Below are positions 17,871 to 28,099 of a DNA stretch of 64,000 bases, one piece after another. The translations under genes and the position numbers were made by a program. How positions within the stretch are numbered: the stretch's first letter is position 1; the number at the start of each line of letters is the position of its first letter. The stretch spans positions 33,570 through 97,569 of the forward strand of contig CACKGC010000001.1 of NCBI GenBank assembly GCA_902599655.1. The letters run 5' to 3'. The notes beneath the pieces were generated by a model. That model saw only the letters and a program-made list of their open reading frames with translations. It did not search any database and was not told the origin of the DNA. Source of the DNA: an uncultured Fidelibacterota bacterium. GTDB taxonomy: Bacteria > Fidelibacterota > Marinisomatia > Marinisomatales > Marinisomataceae.

Positions 17871-19722
17871 TGATTAAATCCTTTACTTTTTCTTCAATTT
17901 TTGATGCTCCTAAAGGCTTTCCTTGAACTTCGTTTAAACCAATGGCATCAACTAAAAATTCTGCACGAATAATTTGCCTGAATTGTCCTGTATTAACTTC
18001 AGGAATTAAAATTTTCTTATATTTTTTTAATATTTCTCCAAGATCGTTTGGTAAAGGACAAATCCAATTAATAGAAACGTGACCGACTTTTAGATTTTCT
18101 GATAATAAAGATTCTGTAGCTGCTCTACATGCACCATGAGAACTTCCCCAACTTAAAATAAGCACATCTCCACTTTCCTCACCAAATATTTTTGTTTTGG
18201 GAAGTTCGTTGGCAATATTTGCTACTTTTTGAGCTCTAATCTCAACCATTTTTTGATGGTTATCAGAATCATAGTTTACATTTCCAGTTATATCTTGTTT
18301 TTCCAATCCACCAATTCTGTGCTCTAAACCTTTAGTGCCTGGAATAGCCCAATTTCTAGCTAAAGTTTTTTCATCTCTTTTATATGGAAGGAATTTTTCA
18401 TCTTCATTTTCTTTAGCAAACTCTACCTTAAATTCTTCTAATTTATTTGGATCAGGTATCAGCCATGGTTCAGAACCGTTAACTAAATACCCATCTGACA
18501 ATACCATTACAGGAGTCATATACTTGACAGCTAATCTACACGCTTCATAGGTCGCAAAGAAACAATCCCCCGGTGTAGTTGGCGCAATTACAGGTATAGG
18601 AGCTTCGCCATTTCTTCCATAAACAGCTTGAAACAGATCAGATTGTTCAGTTTTTGTTGGTAAACCTGTACTAGGACCACCCCTTTGAACGTTAATAACT
18701 ACTAATGGTAGTTCAGTCATTACTGCTAGACCTAAAAATTCTGATTTCAATGCAATACCTGGACCGGATGAAGCTGTTATCCCAAGAGCCCCACCGTAGG
18801 AGGCGCCTAGAGCAGCGCCAATTCCAGCAATTTCGTCTTCAGCTTGATAAGTTTTAATCCCAAACTGCTTCCAGTTTGAAAGGGTATGTAAAATATTACT
18901 TGCAGGAGTGATTGGATAGCCGGCAAATGTAATGCCTAGGTTACTTTTTTCAGCAGCAGTTAAAATACCGAGACACGAAGCAAGTGTTCCATTCATATTC
19001 CTGTATTTACCTTTTGGTAGCTTTGCTTTTTCAACTATATATCTTGTAGTGAATATTTCAGCAGTATCCCCATAATTATATCCTGCATTTAACGCTCTTA
19101 CGTTGGCTTCAATAATATCAGGCTTTGACTTAAATTTTTGATTTAACCAATCAATTGTAGGTTCAAGTGGTCTATCATACATCCAGAATAAAACTCCAAG
19201 AGCACATAAGTTTTTTGTTCGATCGACCATTTTTGATGGAATGTCTATTCCTTCGCAAGCATTAGTGACAAGCTTGCCCATTTCGATAAAATGAGTTGAA
19301 TAATAATCTACTAAAGATCCATCCTCTGTAGGATCATCTTCATAGCCAGCTAACGTTAAATTTTTCTTTGTAAAAGCATTTTTATTAATAATTAAAGTAC
19401 CACCGGGAACCAAATCTTTTAAATGTACTTTTAAGGCTGCTGGATTCATTGCAACTAAAACATCAGGCTTCTCTCCAGGGGTATGAATTTCCTGCGAGCT
19501 AAAATGAATTTGAAAAGAGCTAACACCTGCCAAAGAACCTGCTGGTGCGCGAATTTCTGCGGGGAAATCAGGAAGTGTACTTAGATCATTTCCAACCACA
19601 GCAGAAGTTTGAGTGAATCTACCACCACTTAACTGCATCCCATCGCCAGAGTCACCTGCAAATCTAATGGTAACATTGTCGATTGTTTTATTGCTTACAT
19701 TTTTAGCCATTTTTTTCTCCAA
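17863..19722 (-). CDS. korA: 2-oxoacid:ferredoxin oxidoreductase fused gamma-alpha subunit
   Basis: RFAGDSGDGMQLSGGRFTQ (gamma) plus TFAGYPITPASNILHTLS...QAEDEIAGIGAALGASYGGALGITASSGPG (alpha). Confidence 0.95.
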   Translation of the reverse strand: MEKKMAKNVSNKTIDNVTIRFAGDSGDGMQLSGGRFTQTSAVVGNDLSTLPDFPAEIRAPAGSLAGVSSFQIHFSSQEIHTPGEKPDVLVAMNPAALKVHLKDLVPGGTLIINKNAFTKKNLTLAGYEDDPTEDGSLVDYYSTHFIEMGKLVTNACEGIDIPSKMVDRTKNLCALGVLFWMYDRPLEPTIDWLNQKFKSKPDIIEANVRALNAGYNYGDTAEIFTTRYIVEKAKLPKGKYRNMNGTLASCLGILTAAEKSNLGITFAGYPITPASNILHTLSNWKQFGIKTYQAEDEIAGIGAALGASYGGALGITASSGPGIALKSEFLGLAVMTELPLVVINVQRGGPSTGLPTKTEQSDLFQAVYGRNGEAPIPVIAPTTPGDCFFATYEACRLAVKYMTPVMVLSDGYLVNGSEPWLIPDPNKLEEFKVEFAKENEDEKFLPYKRDEKTLARNWAIPGTKGLEHRIGGLEKQDITGNVNYDSDNHQKMVEIRAQKVANIANELPKTKIFGEESGDVLILSWGSSHGACRAATESLLSENLKVGHVSINWICPLPNDLGEILKKYKKILIPEVNTGQFRQIIRAEFLVDAIGLNEVQGKPLGASKIEEKVKDLING

Positions 19723-19831
19723 ATGAGAAACAATTTACATTACGGAATTTAACATAGCAATTAGTATGAAAATTAAAATTTTCTAAAACTATAGGACATA
19801 AATCATATGGTAATTAAATTCCTTCCCTTAT

Positions 19832-20146
19832 ATGAAAAATGTTAAAAATAATGTGATTGAAGTACTCAAGCAATGTAACGATCCAGAGCTTCCAATTGAC
19901 CTTTGGAATCTTGGGTTAATTTATGACTTGAAAATTAATGAAGAGGGTGAAAAATTCTCGGTGGACATTATTATGTCTCTTACTACTCCTGGGTGCACAA
20001 TGGGTCAATATATGATTGATGATATTAAAAATAAAATGACATCTATTGATTCCATTTCAAGAGTTGATGTGGAACTTACATTTGATCCGCCATGGAGCCC
20101 AGAAATGATGACAGAGGAAGGTAAAGTAAAATTAGGATTACAATGA
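19832..20146 (+). CDS. MIP18/DUF59 family Fe-S assembly protein (short SufT-like)
   Basis: DPELPIDLWNLGLIYDL...MSLTTPGCTMGQYM...DPPWSPEMMT. Confidence 0.9.
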   Translation: MKNVKNNVIEVLKQCNDPELPIDLWNLGLIYDLKINEEGEKFSVDIIMSLTTPGCTMGQYMIDDIKNKMTSIDSISRVDVELTFDPPWSPEMMTEEGKVKLGLQ

Positions 20147-20490
20147 ATGAAGAACTTAAAAATCAAAAAATTAGTATTACTGAAAAAGCTGCTTCTAGAT
20201 TAAAAAATATAATCGAGAATGAAGAAACTGATACAAAAGGTATCAGAGTAACAATCGACACTGGTGGCTGCTCTGGTATGTCTTATAAAATAACATTTGA
20301 AAGTGAAAAACAAGAATTTGATAAAGTCTTTGATAGCCACGGAATTTCAATATTTTGTGATGTTAAAAGTTGGATATATGTCAGAGGTTGTGAAATAGAC
20401 TTTTCAACAGATTTACTTAACGGAGGATTTAAGGTTAATAATCCAAATGCTACAAGAACATGTGGTTGCGGTATTAGCTTTTCAGCATAA
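20143..20490 (+). CDS. sufA: HesB/IscA/SufA family Fe-S carrier
   Basis: [29 protein letters not shown]-terminal [10 protein letters not shown]. Confidence 0.92.
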   Translation: MNEELKNQKISITEKAASRLKNIIENEETDTKGIRVTIDTGGCSGMSYKITFESEKQEFDKVFDSHGISIFCDVKSWIYVRGCEIDFSTDLLNGGFKVNNPNATRTCGCGISFSA

Positions 20491-20492
20491 TT

Positions 20493-21938
20493 ATGGTAGA
20501 TAAAAATCAACAGGTAATAGACAAAACGCTCGATCAAGAATACAAATATGGATTTACAACAGATGTAGATCAAACAAAATTTGAACCAGGTTTAGATGAA
20601 GAGGTTATAGCTAAACTTTCTAAAATTAAAAATGAACCTGAATGGCTGCTCGAATGGAGACTGAAAGCATTTAAGAATTGGAAAAAAATGTCTGAACCAA
20701 CTTGGGCAAAAATTGATTATGAACCAATCGACTATCAAGCACTAAGCTATTATGCTGCTCCTAAACAAAAAAAGAATGACAGTTTGGATGATGTTGATCC
20801 TGAAATTTTAGAAACATACAATAAGTTAGGTATTTCACTTGATGAGCAAAAAAGATTAGAAGGCGTTGCTGTCGACGCTGTCTTTGATAGTGTATCCATT
20901 GCAACTACCTTTAAAGATGAGCTTGCAAAACATGGTGTAATATTTTGCTCTTTTTCGGAAGCAGTTCAAGATCATCCTGAATTGATAAAAAAATATTTGG
21001 GCTCAGTTATACCTGCAACTGATAATTATTTTGCTGCTTTGAATTCTGCTGTTTTTAGTGATGGTTCATTTGTTTATATCCCAAAAGGTGTTCGTTGTCC
21101 AATGGAACTATCAACTTATTTTAGAATTAATGCTACAAATACCGGTCAATTTGAGCGAACTCTCATTATTGCTGATGAAGGTAGTTATGTAAGCTATTTA
21201 GAAGGATGTACAGCACCAATGAGAGATGAAAATCAATTACATGCTGCATGCGTGGAACTTGTTGCACACAAAGATGCTACTATTAAGTATTCCACTATTC
21301 AGAACTGGTTTTCTGGTGATAAAGAAGGTAAAGGTGGAATCTATAATTTTGTTACTAAAAGAGGAAATTGTCTTGGAGATAATTCCAAAATTTCATGGAC
21401 ACAAGTTGAAACTGGTTCTGCAATTACATGGAAATATCCAAGTGTAATCATGCAAGGTGACAATAGTGTCGGTGAATTCTATTCAGTAGCTGTGACAAAA
21501 AATAAACAGCAAGCTGATACTGGTACCAAAATGATTCATATTGGTAAAAATACAAAAAGCACCATTATAACTAAGGGTATATCAGCTGGTGAAGGTCAAA
21601 ATACTTATCGCGGCGGGGTTAAAATTTTAAAAAATGCAGAAAATGCTCAAAATTTCTCGCAATGCGATTCTATTTTGATTGGAGACAAGTGCGGGGCCCA
21701 TACTTTTCCGTACATTGATGTGAAAAATCCATCTGCAAAAATGGAGCATGAAGCTACCACTTCTAGTATTGGTGAAGATCAACTTTTCTATTGCAATCAA
21801 AGAGGTATAAAGCTTGATGATGCTGTTTCAATGATTGTTAATGGATTTTGCAAAGAAGTTTTTGAAGAATTACCCATGGAATTTGCTGTTGAAGCAAAAC
21901 AATTAATTGAAGTAACCCTTGAAAATAGTGTAGGATAA
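20493..21938 (+). CDS. sufB: Fe-S cluster assembly protein SufB
   Basis: [49 protein letters not shown]. Confidence 0.97.
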   Translation: MVDKNQQVIDKTLDQEYKYGFTTDVDQTKFEPGLDEEVIAKLSKIKNEPEWLLEWRLKAFKNWKKMSEPTWAKIDYEPIDYQALSYYAAPKQKKNDSLDDVDPEILETYNKLGISLDEQKRLEGVAVDAVFDSVSIATTFKDELAKHGVIFCSFSEAVQDHPELIKKYLGSVIPATDNYFAALNSAVFSDGSFVYIPKGVRCPMELSTYFRINATNTGQFERTLIIADEGSYVSYLEGCTAPMRDENQLHAACVELVAHKDATIKYSTIQNWFSGDKEGKGGIYNFVTKRGNCLGDNSKISWTQVETGSAITWKYPSVIMQGDNSVGEFYSVAVTKNKQQADTGTKMIHIGKNTKSTIITKGISAGEGQNTYRGGVKILKNAENAQNFSQCDSILIGDKCGAHTFPYIDVKNPSAKMEHEATTSSIGEDQLFYCNQRGIKLDDAVSMIVNGFCKEVFEELPMEFAVEAKQLIEVTLENSVG

Positions 21939-21942
21939 TAAA

Positions 21943-22683
21943 ATGATTAAAATTAAGAATTTAGAAGCATCGATTGATGATAAAACAATATTAAAAGGTA
22001 TTGATTTAGAAATACCAGCTGGAGAAGTCCATGTAATTATGGGTAGAAATGGTTCTGGAAAGAGCACATTAGCCAATGTAATTGCTGGTAACGAAGCTTA
22101 TGAAGTCGATGGCGGCAGTATTGCTATGAATGATACTGATATTACTGAGATGAGTATAGAAAATCGAGCTTTAGAGGGCATATTTTTATGTTTTCAATAT
22201 CCTGTTGCTATTCCAGGTGTAGGTATGGCCTACTTCTTGAGATCAGCATTAAATGCTCATAGAAAACATCAGGGTAAAGATGAGATGGATGCATTAGAGT
22301 TTTTGAATAATGCCAAAGCAATATTATCTGAACTTGGACTAGATGATTCTTTTTTAAAGAGATCCATTAATGATGGTTTTTCTGGAGGAGAAAAAAAGAA
22401 AAGTGAAATCCTTCAACTCCTAACCATTAATCCTAAATTAGCAGTTTTAGATGAAACTGACTCAGGTTTAGATGTTGATGCATTAAGAACAGTTGCAAAA
22501 GGTGTTAATAAGTTTAAAAATGAAAATAATTCTGTATTAATTATTACTCACTATCAGCGTCTACTAAACTATATTAAACCTGATGTTGTTCATTTAATGA
22601 TTGATGGAAAAATTGTTGAATCTGGAGATATGTCCCTTGTAGAAAGAGTAGAAAAAGATGGATATTCTTGGCTAGAAAAATAA
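21943..22683 (+). CDS. sufC: Fe-S assembly ATPase SufC
   Basis: ABC ATPase: GRNGSGKST, FSGGEKKKSEILQ, LDETDSGLDVDALR. Confidence 0.97.
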   Translation: MIKIKNLEASIDDKTILKGIDLEIPAGEVHVIMGRNGSGKSTLANVIAGNEAYEVDGGSIAMNDTDITEMSIENRALEGIFLCFQYPVAIPGVGMAYFLRSALNAHRKHQGKDEMDALEFLNNAKAILSELGLDDSFLKRSINDGFSGGEKKKSEILQLLTINPKLAVLDETDSGLDVDALRTVAKGVNKFKNENNSVLIITHYQRLLNYIKPDVVHLMIDGKIVESGDMSLVERVEKDGYSWLEK

Positions 22684-22684
22684 A

Positions 22685-23866
22685 ATGATCGATTCAATCA
22701 AAAAAAGTAGTTTAGAATTTTTCAATACCAATGGTCTGCCAAGCAAGAAGCTTGAAAATTGGAAATTTACCTCATCAAAAAATTTCAAAAATTTTAATAA
22801 ATCATTATCGTCAGATGAAGTAAAAAAAATTGAATCGGACGAACTGTCAATTGTATTCATCAACGGAGTACTTGATAAAGATTCGTTAGAAAATTTTAAA
22901 TTTGCTGACTTAATTGAAGTTAAAAATTTAAATGAGCTTACTAAAAAAGAACTGTTGTATTGCTCAGAAAGTTTTTTGAACGAATCAATGTTTAATCTTG
23001 GAGTATCTGAATTTGAAAATGGAAGTTACATTTCATTCAAAGAAAATTCAGTTATTGAAGAAGTTATTAATATTAAAAATTATTTTTTTGAAAATGGTCA
23101 AAATGAAAGGATGTCTTCTTTCAATATTTTTCATATTAACGAAGGTTCAGAAATTTCAATCATTGAAGAAGATATAAAAGAAAACTTTTCTATATTCAAT
23201 TTGAAGCTGAACAAATTTATTTGCGAAAATTCTTCAATCTTCAAACATGGAAAATCATATAATGATGATTCGCAAACACATTCATTATCATATAATTATT
23301 ATGAAATCGAACAAGATGTTGCATTAAGTGTTGATTCTATGGTCAAAAGCTCTTTTTTTAATAAAGAGTTTATTGAGGTTGATCTTAATAAAGTTGGAAG
23401 TGATGCTAAAATCAATATTTTAAATCTTGGTAAAGAAGAGCAGCATATCGATAATAATATCTTAATCAATCACAAAGCTGAACATTGTACAAGCTTTCAA
23501 CATGTGAGAAATGTCTTAGATAATAAGTCTACAGCAGTATTTAATGGAAAAGTTATTGTTGCAGAAGGAGCGCAGCAAACTGATTCAAATCAATCAAACA
23601 AGAATCTCCTTCTTTCGCTTGAATCAAATGCATTTTCAAATCCTCAACTAGAAATCTATGCTGATGACGTCTCATGTGGACATGGATCAACAACAGGTGC
23701 TTTGGATGAAAATAGTATTTTTTACTTACGCGCCAGAGGTATTGACTATTCAAGTGCCCAAAAAATATTAATTAAAGCTTTTGCAAAAGAAGTTATTGAC
23801 GACTTTTCTCTTTCATCGCTCCAAGATATATCCGAAATTGCTTTGGATAGCTGGATTGATGGATAA
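22685..23866 (+). CDS. sufD: Fe-S assembly protein SufD
   Basis: QTDSNQSNKNLLLS...PQLEIYADDVSCGHGSTTGALDENSIFYLRARGI. Confidence 0.95.
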   Translation: MIDSIKKSSLEFFNTNGLPSKKLENWKFTSSKNFKNFNKSLSSDEVKKIESDELSIVFINGVLDKDSLENFKFADLIEVKNLNELTKKELLYCSESFLNESMFNLGVSEFENGSYISFKENSVIEEVINIKNYFFENGQNERMSSFNIFHINEGSEISIIEEDIKENFSIFNLKLNKFICENSSIFKHGKSYNDDSQTHSLSYNYYEIEQDVALSVDSMVKSSFFNKEFIEVDLNKVGSDAKINILNLGKEEQHIDNNILINHKAEHCTSFQHVRNVLDNKSTAVFNGKVIVAEGAQQTDSNQSNKNLLLSLESNAFSNPQLEIYADDVSCGHGSTTGALDENSIFYLRARGIDYSSAQKILIKAFAKEVIDDFSLSSLQDISEIALDSWIDG

Positions 23867-24284
23867 TATAAAAAATAATCTCGCAAATATTCGTGATGGC
23901 TTTTCTATTTTAGATGGACAAGATAAGTTGGTGTATTTGATTGATTTAGGCAAAAAGCTTGATCACATCAACGAGTCTGATCGAACTGAAAATAGAAAAA
24001 TTCATGCTTGCACCTCGCAAACCTGGTTAAAACTTGGTTATGACAATGATCTTGTAACAATAAAAGCTTTTTCTGAAAGTACAATTGTTAATGGTTTGCT
24101 TCGAATTCTTCAAATTGGTTTTAATAATTCAGAAAAAAAGAGTATAATTAATTTTATAGATAGTTTTGATGATTGTAGCAGTCTATTTGAGTGGCTAAAT
24201 CTTGGTACCGCAATATCTAGTCAAAGACAAAATGGACTTCTAGGGTCACTTGATTATATTAAAAAGGAATTAAATGATGCATAA
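23859..24284 (+). CDS. sufE: SufE sulfur-transfer protein
   Basis: Start MDNIKNN overlapping the sufD 3' end; RKIHACTSQTWLK active-site Cys region. Confidence 0.9.
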   Translation: MDNIKNNLANIRDGFSILDGQDKLVYLIDLGKKLDHINESDRTENRKIHACTSQTWLKLGYDNDLVTIKAFSESTIVNGLLRILQIGFNNSEKKSIINFIDSFDDCSSLFEWLNLGTAISSQRQNGLLGSLDYIKKELNDA

Positions 24285-24798
24285 AGAGTTTACAATATTA
24301 GAAGACATAGTAGTTCACAGTGTTCCTGATGGAATTAGAACAACATTAGAAAAAGGTAAATCAGGTATTATTTCACAATCTTTAGGAGACAATTATACTA
24401 TAGTCGTTGAGGGAAACATGTACCAATTAAGTGGTATAGATGGTGAAAAAATTGGCGAAGAAAAACGTGAATTAAGTTCTAACAATTTTGCAAATGAAGA
24501 AGAAGTATGGAATGTTTTACATACATGCTATGATCCTGAGATTCCAGTTAATATTGTTGATCTTGGACTAGTTTATAATTGTGAGATTAAAGAAGAAGAA
24601 GGCGGGGTTAATATCCTAATTCAAATGACACTGACTGCTCCAGGTTGTGGAATGGGTCCTGTAATCGCAGATGAAGTGAAGCAAAAATTGTTATCACTTA
24701 GTGGTGCCAAAGCAGTTGAAGTTGAACTCGTATGGGAACCGCAGTGGAATCAAGATATGATGAGCGATGCAGCAAAATTACAATTAGGGCTTTATTAA
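24274..24798 (+). CDS. sufT: Long-form SufT (N-terminal domain + DUF59)
   Basis: DPEIPVNIVDLGLVYN...MTLTAPGCGMG...EPQWNQDMMSDAAKLQLG, with about 80 aa N-terminal extension. Confidence 0.88.
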   Translation: MMHKEFTILEDIVVHSVPDGIRTTLEKGKSGIISQSLGDNYTIVVEGNMYQLSGIDGEKIGEEKRELSSNNFANEEEVWNVLHTCYDPEIPVNIVDLGLVYNCEIKEEEGGVNILIQMTLTAPGCGMGPVIADEVKQKLLSLSGAKAVEVELVWEPQWNQDMMSDAAKLQLGLY

Positions 24799-24804
24799 AC
24801 AATT

Positions 24805-25998
24805 ATGTTAGATATCAGAAAAGACTTTCCAAATCTTGGGGAAAAAAATCGAGGAAAAACTTTAGTTTATCTTGATAGCGCAGCTACGAGTTTAACCCCA
24901 AAGCAAGTAATTAATTCTGAATCAGAATATTATGAAAAATTTGGAGGAAGCATTCATAGAAGTGTGTATGAATTAGGCGAAAGAGCCACTAATGCTTTCG
25001 AAAATAGTCGAAAAAGAATAGCTGATTTTATTGGAGCATCAAAAAATTCAATTGTTTTTACAAAGAGTGCTACCGAAAGCATCAATCTTGTTGCTGAATC
25101 ATGGGGATATGATAATTTAAAATCAGGGGATGTAGTTTTACTTACTGATATGGAGCATCATTCAAACATTATTCCATGGCAAGTAATTTGTAAAAAGACT
25201 GGTGCGAAAATCAAATATCTTAAATCCACAGAACAAGGAACTATCAATTTAAATGACTTAAGAAGTGCTTTAGATAATAGTGTCAAAATTGTAAGTATAA
25301 CTCATGCATCGAATGTTTTTGGTACAATAAATCCAATTAAAGAGATTATTGATATTGTTAAAAAAAATGGTTCAAAGATCATGATTGATGGGTGTCAGAG
25401 CATTCCTCATATGAAAGTGGATGTTGTGGATTTAGATTGTGATTTTTACGCTTTTTCTGGACATAAAATGTTTGGGCCTACTGGAGTTGGTGTTTTGTAT
25501 AGCAAAGAAGAAATCTTAGAAAAAATGCGTCCATATCAAACCGGTGGAGGTATTATTGAAACTGTAACCATGACTGATTCTACTTGGACAAGTATTCCAC
25601 ATAGATTTGAACCTGGTTCTCCTATGGCAGCTCAAGCAATTGCACTCGCCGAAGCAGTAAATTATTTAGAATCATGCTTAGAAAAATATGATAATTCATT
25701 AAATGAGTATTCTATGGAAAAAATGAAATCAATTAATGGAATATCTATTTATGGAAATGCACCTGAAAGAACGCCAATTATAAGTTTCAATATTGAAGGC
25801 ATTCATTCTCTAGATTTAGCACACTTCTTAGATTACGAAGGAATTACCATTCGATCTGGTCACCATTGCTGTCAACCATTAATGCAAGCACTAGATATCA
25901 CAGCATGTGCACGAGTTAGTTTTTATTTTTATAATAGTGTTGAAGAGGTTGATTTTCTGGTAGACAAAATAAATAAAGCAGTACAGGTTATTAAATAA
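24805..25998 (+). CDS. sufS: SufS cysteine desulfurase
   Basis: YLDSAATSLTPKQVI, DFYAFSGHKMFGPTGVGVLY (PLP Lys), IRSGHHCCQPLM. Confidence 0.96.
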   Translation: MLDIRKDFPNLGEKNRGKTLVYLDSAATSLTPKQVINSESEYYEKFGGSIHRSVYELGERATNAFENSRKRIADFIGASKNSIVFTKSATESINLVAESWGYDNLKSGDVVLLTDMEHHSNIIPWQVICKKTGAKIKYLKSTEQGTINLNDLRSALDNSVKIVSITHASNVFGTINPIKEIIDIVKKNGSKIMIDGCQSIPHMKVDVVDLDCDFYAFSGHKMFGPTGVGVLYSKEEILEKMRPYQTGGGIIETVTMTDSTWTSIPHRFEPGSPMAAQAIALAEAVNYLESCLEKYDNSLNEYSMEKMKSINGISIYGNAPERTPIISFNIEGIHSLDLAHFLDYEGITIRSGHHCCQPLMQALDITACARVSFYFYNSVEEVDFLVDKINKAVQVIK

Positions 25999-26243
25999 TG
26001 CAAAATATTAATCTAGATGACTTTTTAACCGAAGGTATTATTAAAGAAAAAGATTTTAGAGAAAAAGTATCCCTGATAAACTGGGAAAAGTATCAAGATC
26101 AAAAAGTTATTATCAAAGGGTGTTCAAAAGCAGCAGTTCCTACATGGGCATATTTGATTATTACGGCTAATTTAACTAAATATGCTAAACGTATTTATTT
26201 TGGTGAGCCATGCTCGGCAATTGATATTTTTAAAAACTCTTAA
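25998..26243 (+). CDS. Short DUF2480-like protein
   Basis: 81 aa; EGIIKEKDFREKVSLINWEKYQDQKVIIKGCSKAAVPTWAYLII resembles the central/C-terminal part of DUF2480 proteins. Confidence 0.55.
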   Translation: MQNINLDDFLTEGIIKEKDFREKVSLINWEKYQDQKVIIKGCSKAAVPTWAYLIITANLTKYAKRIYFGEPCSAIDIFKNS

Positions 26244-28090
26244 GAAAGATTTTCTGCTACAATATCTGCAACATCTTTAACCTTGATTTCTTCTTGTCCT
26301 GCTGGAGTTAAGGGTCCAATACCTTGATTCATCATGCCATAACAAAAATTACATCCCGTAACTACTGTATCAGTTTTTGATTCGATTACCTGTTCTGCTC
26401 TTAAAAGATGAGTTCTACCTTCTCCACTATCTTTTTTCCACCATAAAGCACCACCTGCTCCGCAACATAAAGTTTCTTTACCGCTTTCATCCAATTCAAA
26501 AAATTCAGGAGCAGCAGCTTTAATAGCATTTCGAGGAGCAGAAACTTCATCAAGCGTTCTCGAAAGATTGCATGGATCATGATATGTTACTTTCTCCAAT
26601 GAACCTGGATTGATATTAATTCTACCCTCTTCTAATAATTCAGAAATTACTTGGGTATGATGTTTAACCTCATACTTAATTTCATGATATTTTTTATATT
26701 CTTTTTGAAGATTTACTACACAATGTGGACACATAGTTGTCACATTTTTTACTTTATTTAATTCTTGGACATTTTGATCCATTAATAACTGATAGGTTAA
26801 TTTATCTCCTAATTTATTTGCAGGATCTCCAGAGCATTGTTCGTTGCTAAGTACACCATATGTAACGCCAGCCGATTCAAGAATTTTGACAAAATTTCGG
26901 ACTGAACTTACAAAATTAGGGTCCATTGCATGCTTTGCAAAACAACCAAGCCAAAGCACCAACTCTTTGTCAGCTGTGTAAACTGGTAGCTCATTTAATA
27001 GTTCACTTGATGATGATCCTTCTGTATTACCAGTTTCTTGCAGATTTCTTAAAAGCTTCTGATATTCTTGAGGAACATCACCTTCTGCTAAAACTTGAAA
27101 GCTTCTTATTTCATCTGCCTTTTCAACATGATTTCCAACAGGACAAACCTCTGTACATGCTTGGCATGTAGTACATTCCCATCCTGCTTCAACATTAATT
27201 TTATCAACTACGTTAACATCACCAGTTTCTAACATTGGATCTTTTAAATCTAAAATGAAATGGTATTTTGGATCTAAAATGCCTCCACCTCTATTTGCTG
27301 GACATACATCTGTACATCTTCCACATTCAACACATGTAAAAATGTCAAGTGCTTGATCTTTGCTTAATCTTGATAAATCTAGCAGTAAGTTGTCTAGCTC
27401 TTCTTCTGAAGCTTCCATATCGATTGGAATAGCTCCATGGTTGGGTACTTCAAACGGACGCAAGAAAATATTAAAAGGTGAAAGTACTAAGTGCATATGC
27501 TTGGATTGAGGAATTAGAAATAAAAATCCACCTATTACCCCAGAATGCAACCACCAGTTAAATTTTTCTGCCGCGCCAGTTAAGATATGTAACTCATCAA
27601 TTAAGTAAGTTGTCATAAGAGTAACGATAAAAACTGAAACTAATGCAGAAGTACTTGAAAATTTTCCTAACGCTTTGGGCTTGATAACAAAACGTCTATA
27701 TGCTAACCCTAAAATACCAATTGTGCATAAAATTGCCCAAGGCGCACCAAAAATTATAAAATATGTATGTCTAAAAGATTCACTAAAAATTGGAAATCCA
27801 AAAGCCATACCAAAATGATTAATGGTTATTAATCCAAAAAAAATAAATCCATACATCACCAGAGCATGTAATATACCAGCAGACTTTCTTTTCCCGCTTG
27901 CAACTTTTTTATGCAGAATAACTTCATCAAAAACTCTGATAATTCTTTTTGGGAGTTCATCTACGCTAAAGTTTGACTTTCCTTTTAATACAATTCTAAG
28001 CCTCAATAATAAGTGATATAAGAAAAAGGAGATACCAGATAAAAGGAAGAGGGCTAAAGCTATTTGTTCTACGAGAGAAAATTGTAACAT
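26240..28090 (-). CDS. Membrane-bound Fe-S oxidoreductase (HdrD/GlpC-like, NarI-like TM N-terminus), probable ETF:quinone oxidoreductase
   Basis: N-terminal TM helices; CVECGRCTDVCPA and CTTCQACTEVCPVG ferredoxin motifs; two CCG-type domains (CSGDPANKLGD, CCGAGGALWW); adjacent to etfAB. Confidence 0.9.
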   Translation of the reverse strand: MLQFSLVEQIALALFLLSGISFFLYHLLLRLRIVLKGKSNFSVDELPKRIIRVFDEVILHKKVASGKRKSAGILHALVMYGFIFFGLITINHFGMAFGFPIFSESFRHTYFIIFGAPWAILCTIGILGLAYRRFVIKPKALGKFSSTSALVSVFIVTLMTTYLIDELHILTGAAEKFNWWLHSGVIGGFLFLIPQSKHMHLVLSPFNIFLRPFEVPNHGAIPIDMEASEEELDNLLLDLSRLSKDQALDIFTCVECGRCTDVCPANRGGGILDPKYHFILDLKDPMLETGDVNVVDKINVEAGWECTTCQACTEVCPVGNHVEKADEIRSFQVLAEGDVPQEYQKLLRNLQETGNTEGSSSSELLNELPVYTADKELVLWLGCFAKHAMDPNFVSSVRNFVKILESAGVTYGVLSNEQCSGDPANKLGDKLTYQLLMDQNVQELNKVKNVTTMCPHCVVNLQKEYKKYHEIKYEVKHHTQVISELLEEGRININPGSLEKVTYHDPCNLSRTLDEVSAPRNAIKAAAPEFFELDESGKETLCCGAGGALWWKKDSGEGRTHLLRAEQVIESKTDTVVTGCNFCYGMMNQGIGPLTPAGQEEIKVKDVADIVAENLS

Positions 28091-28099
28091 AAGAGATTC

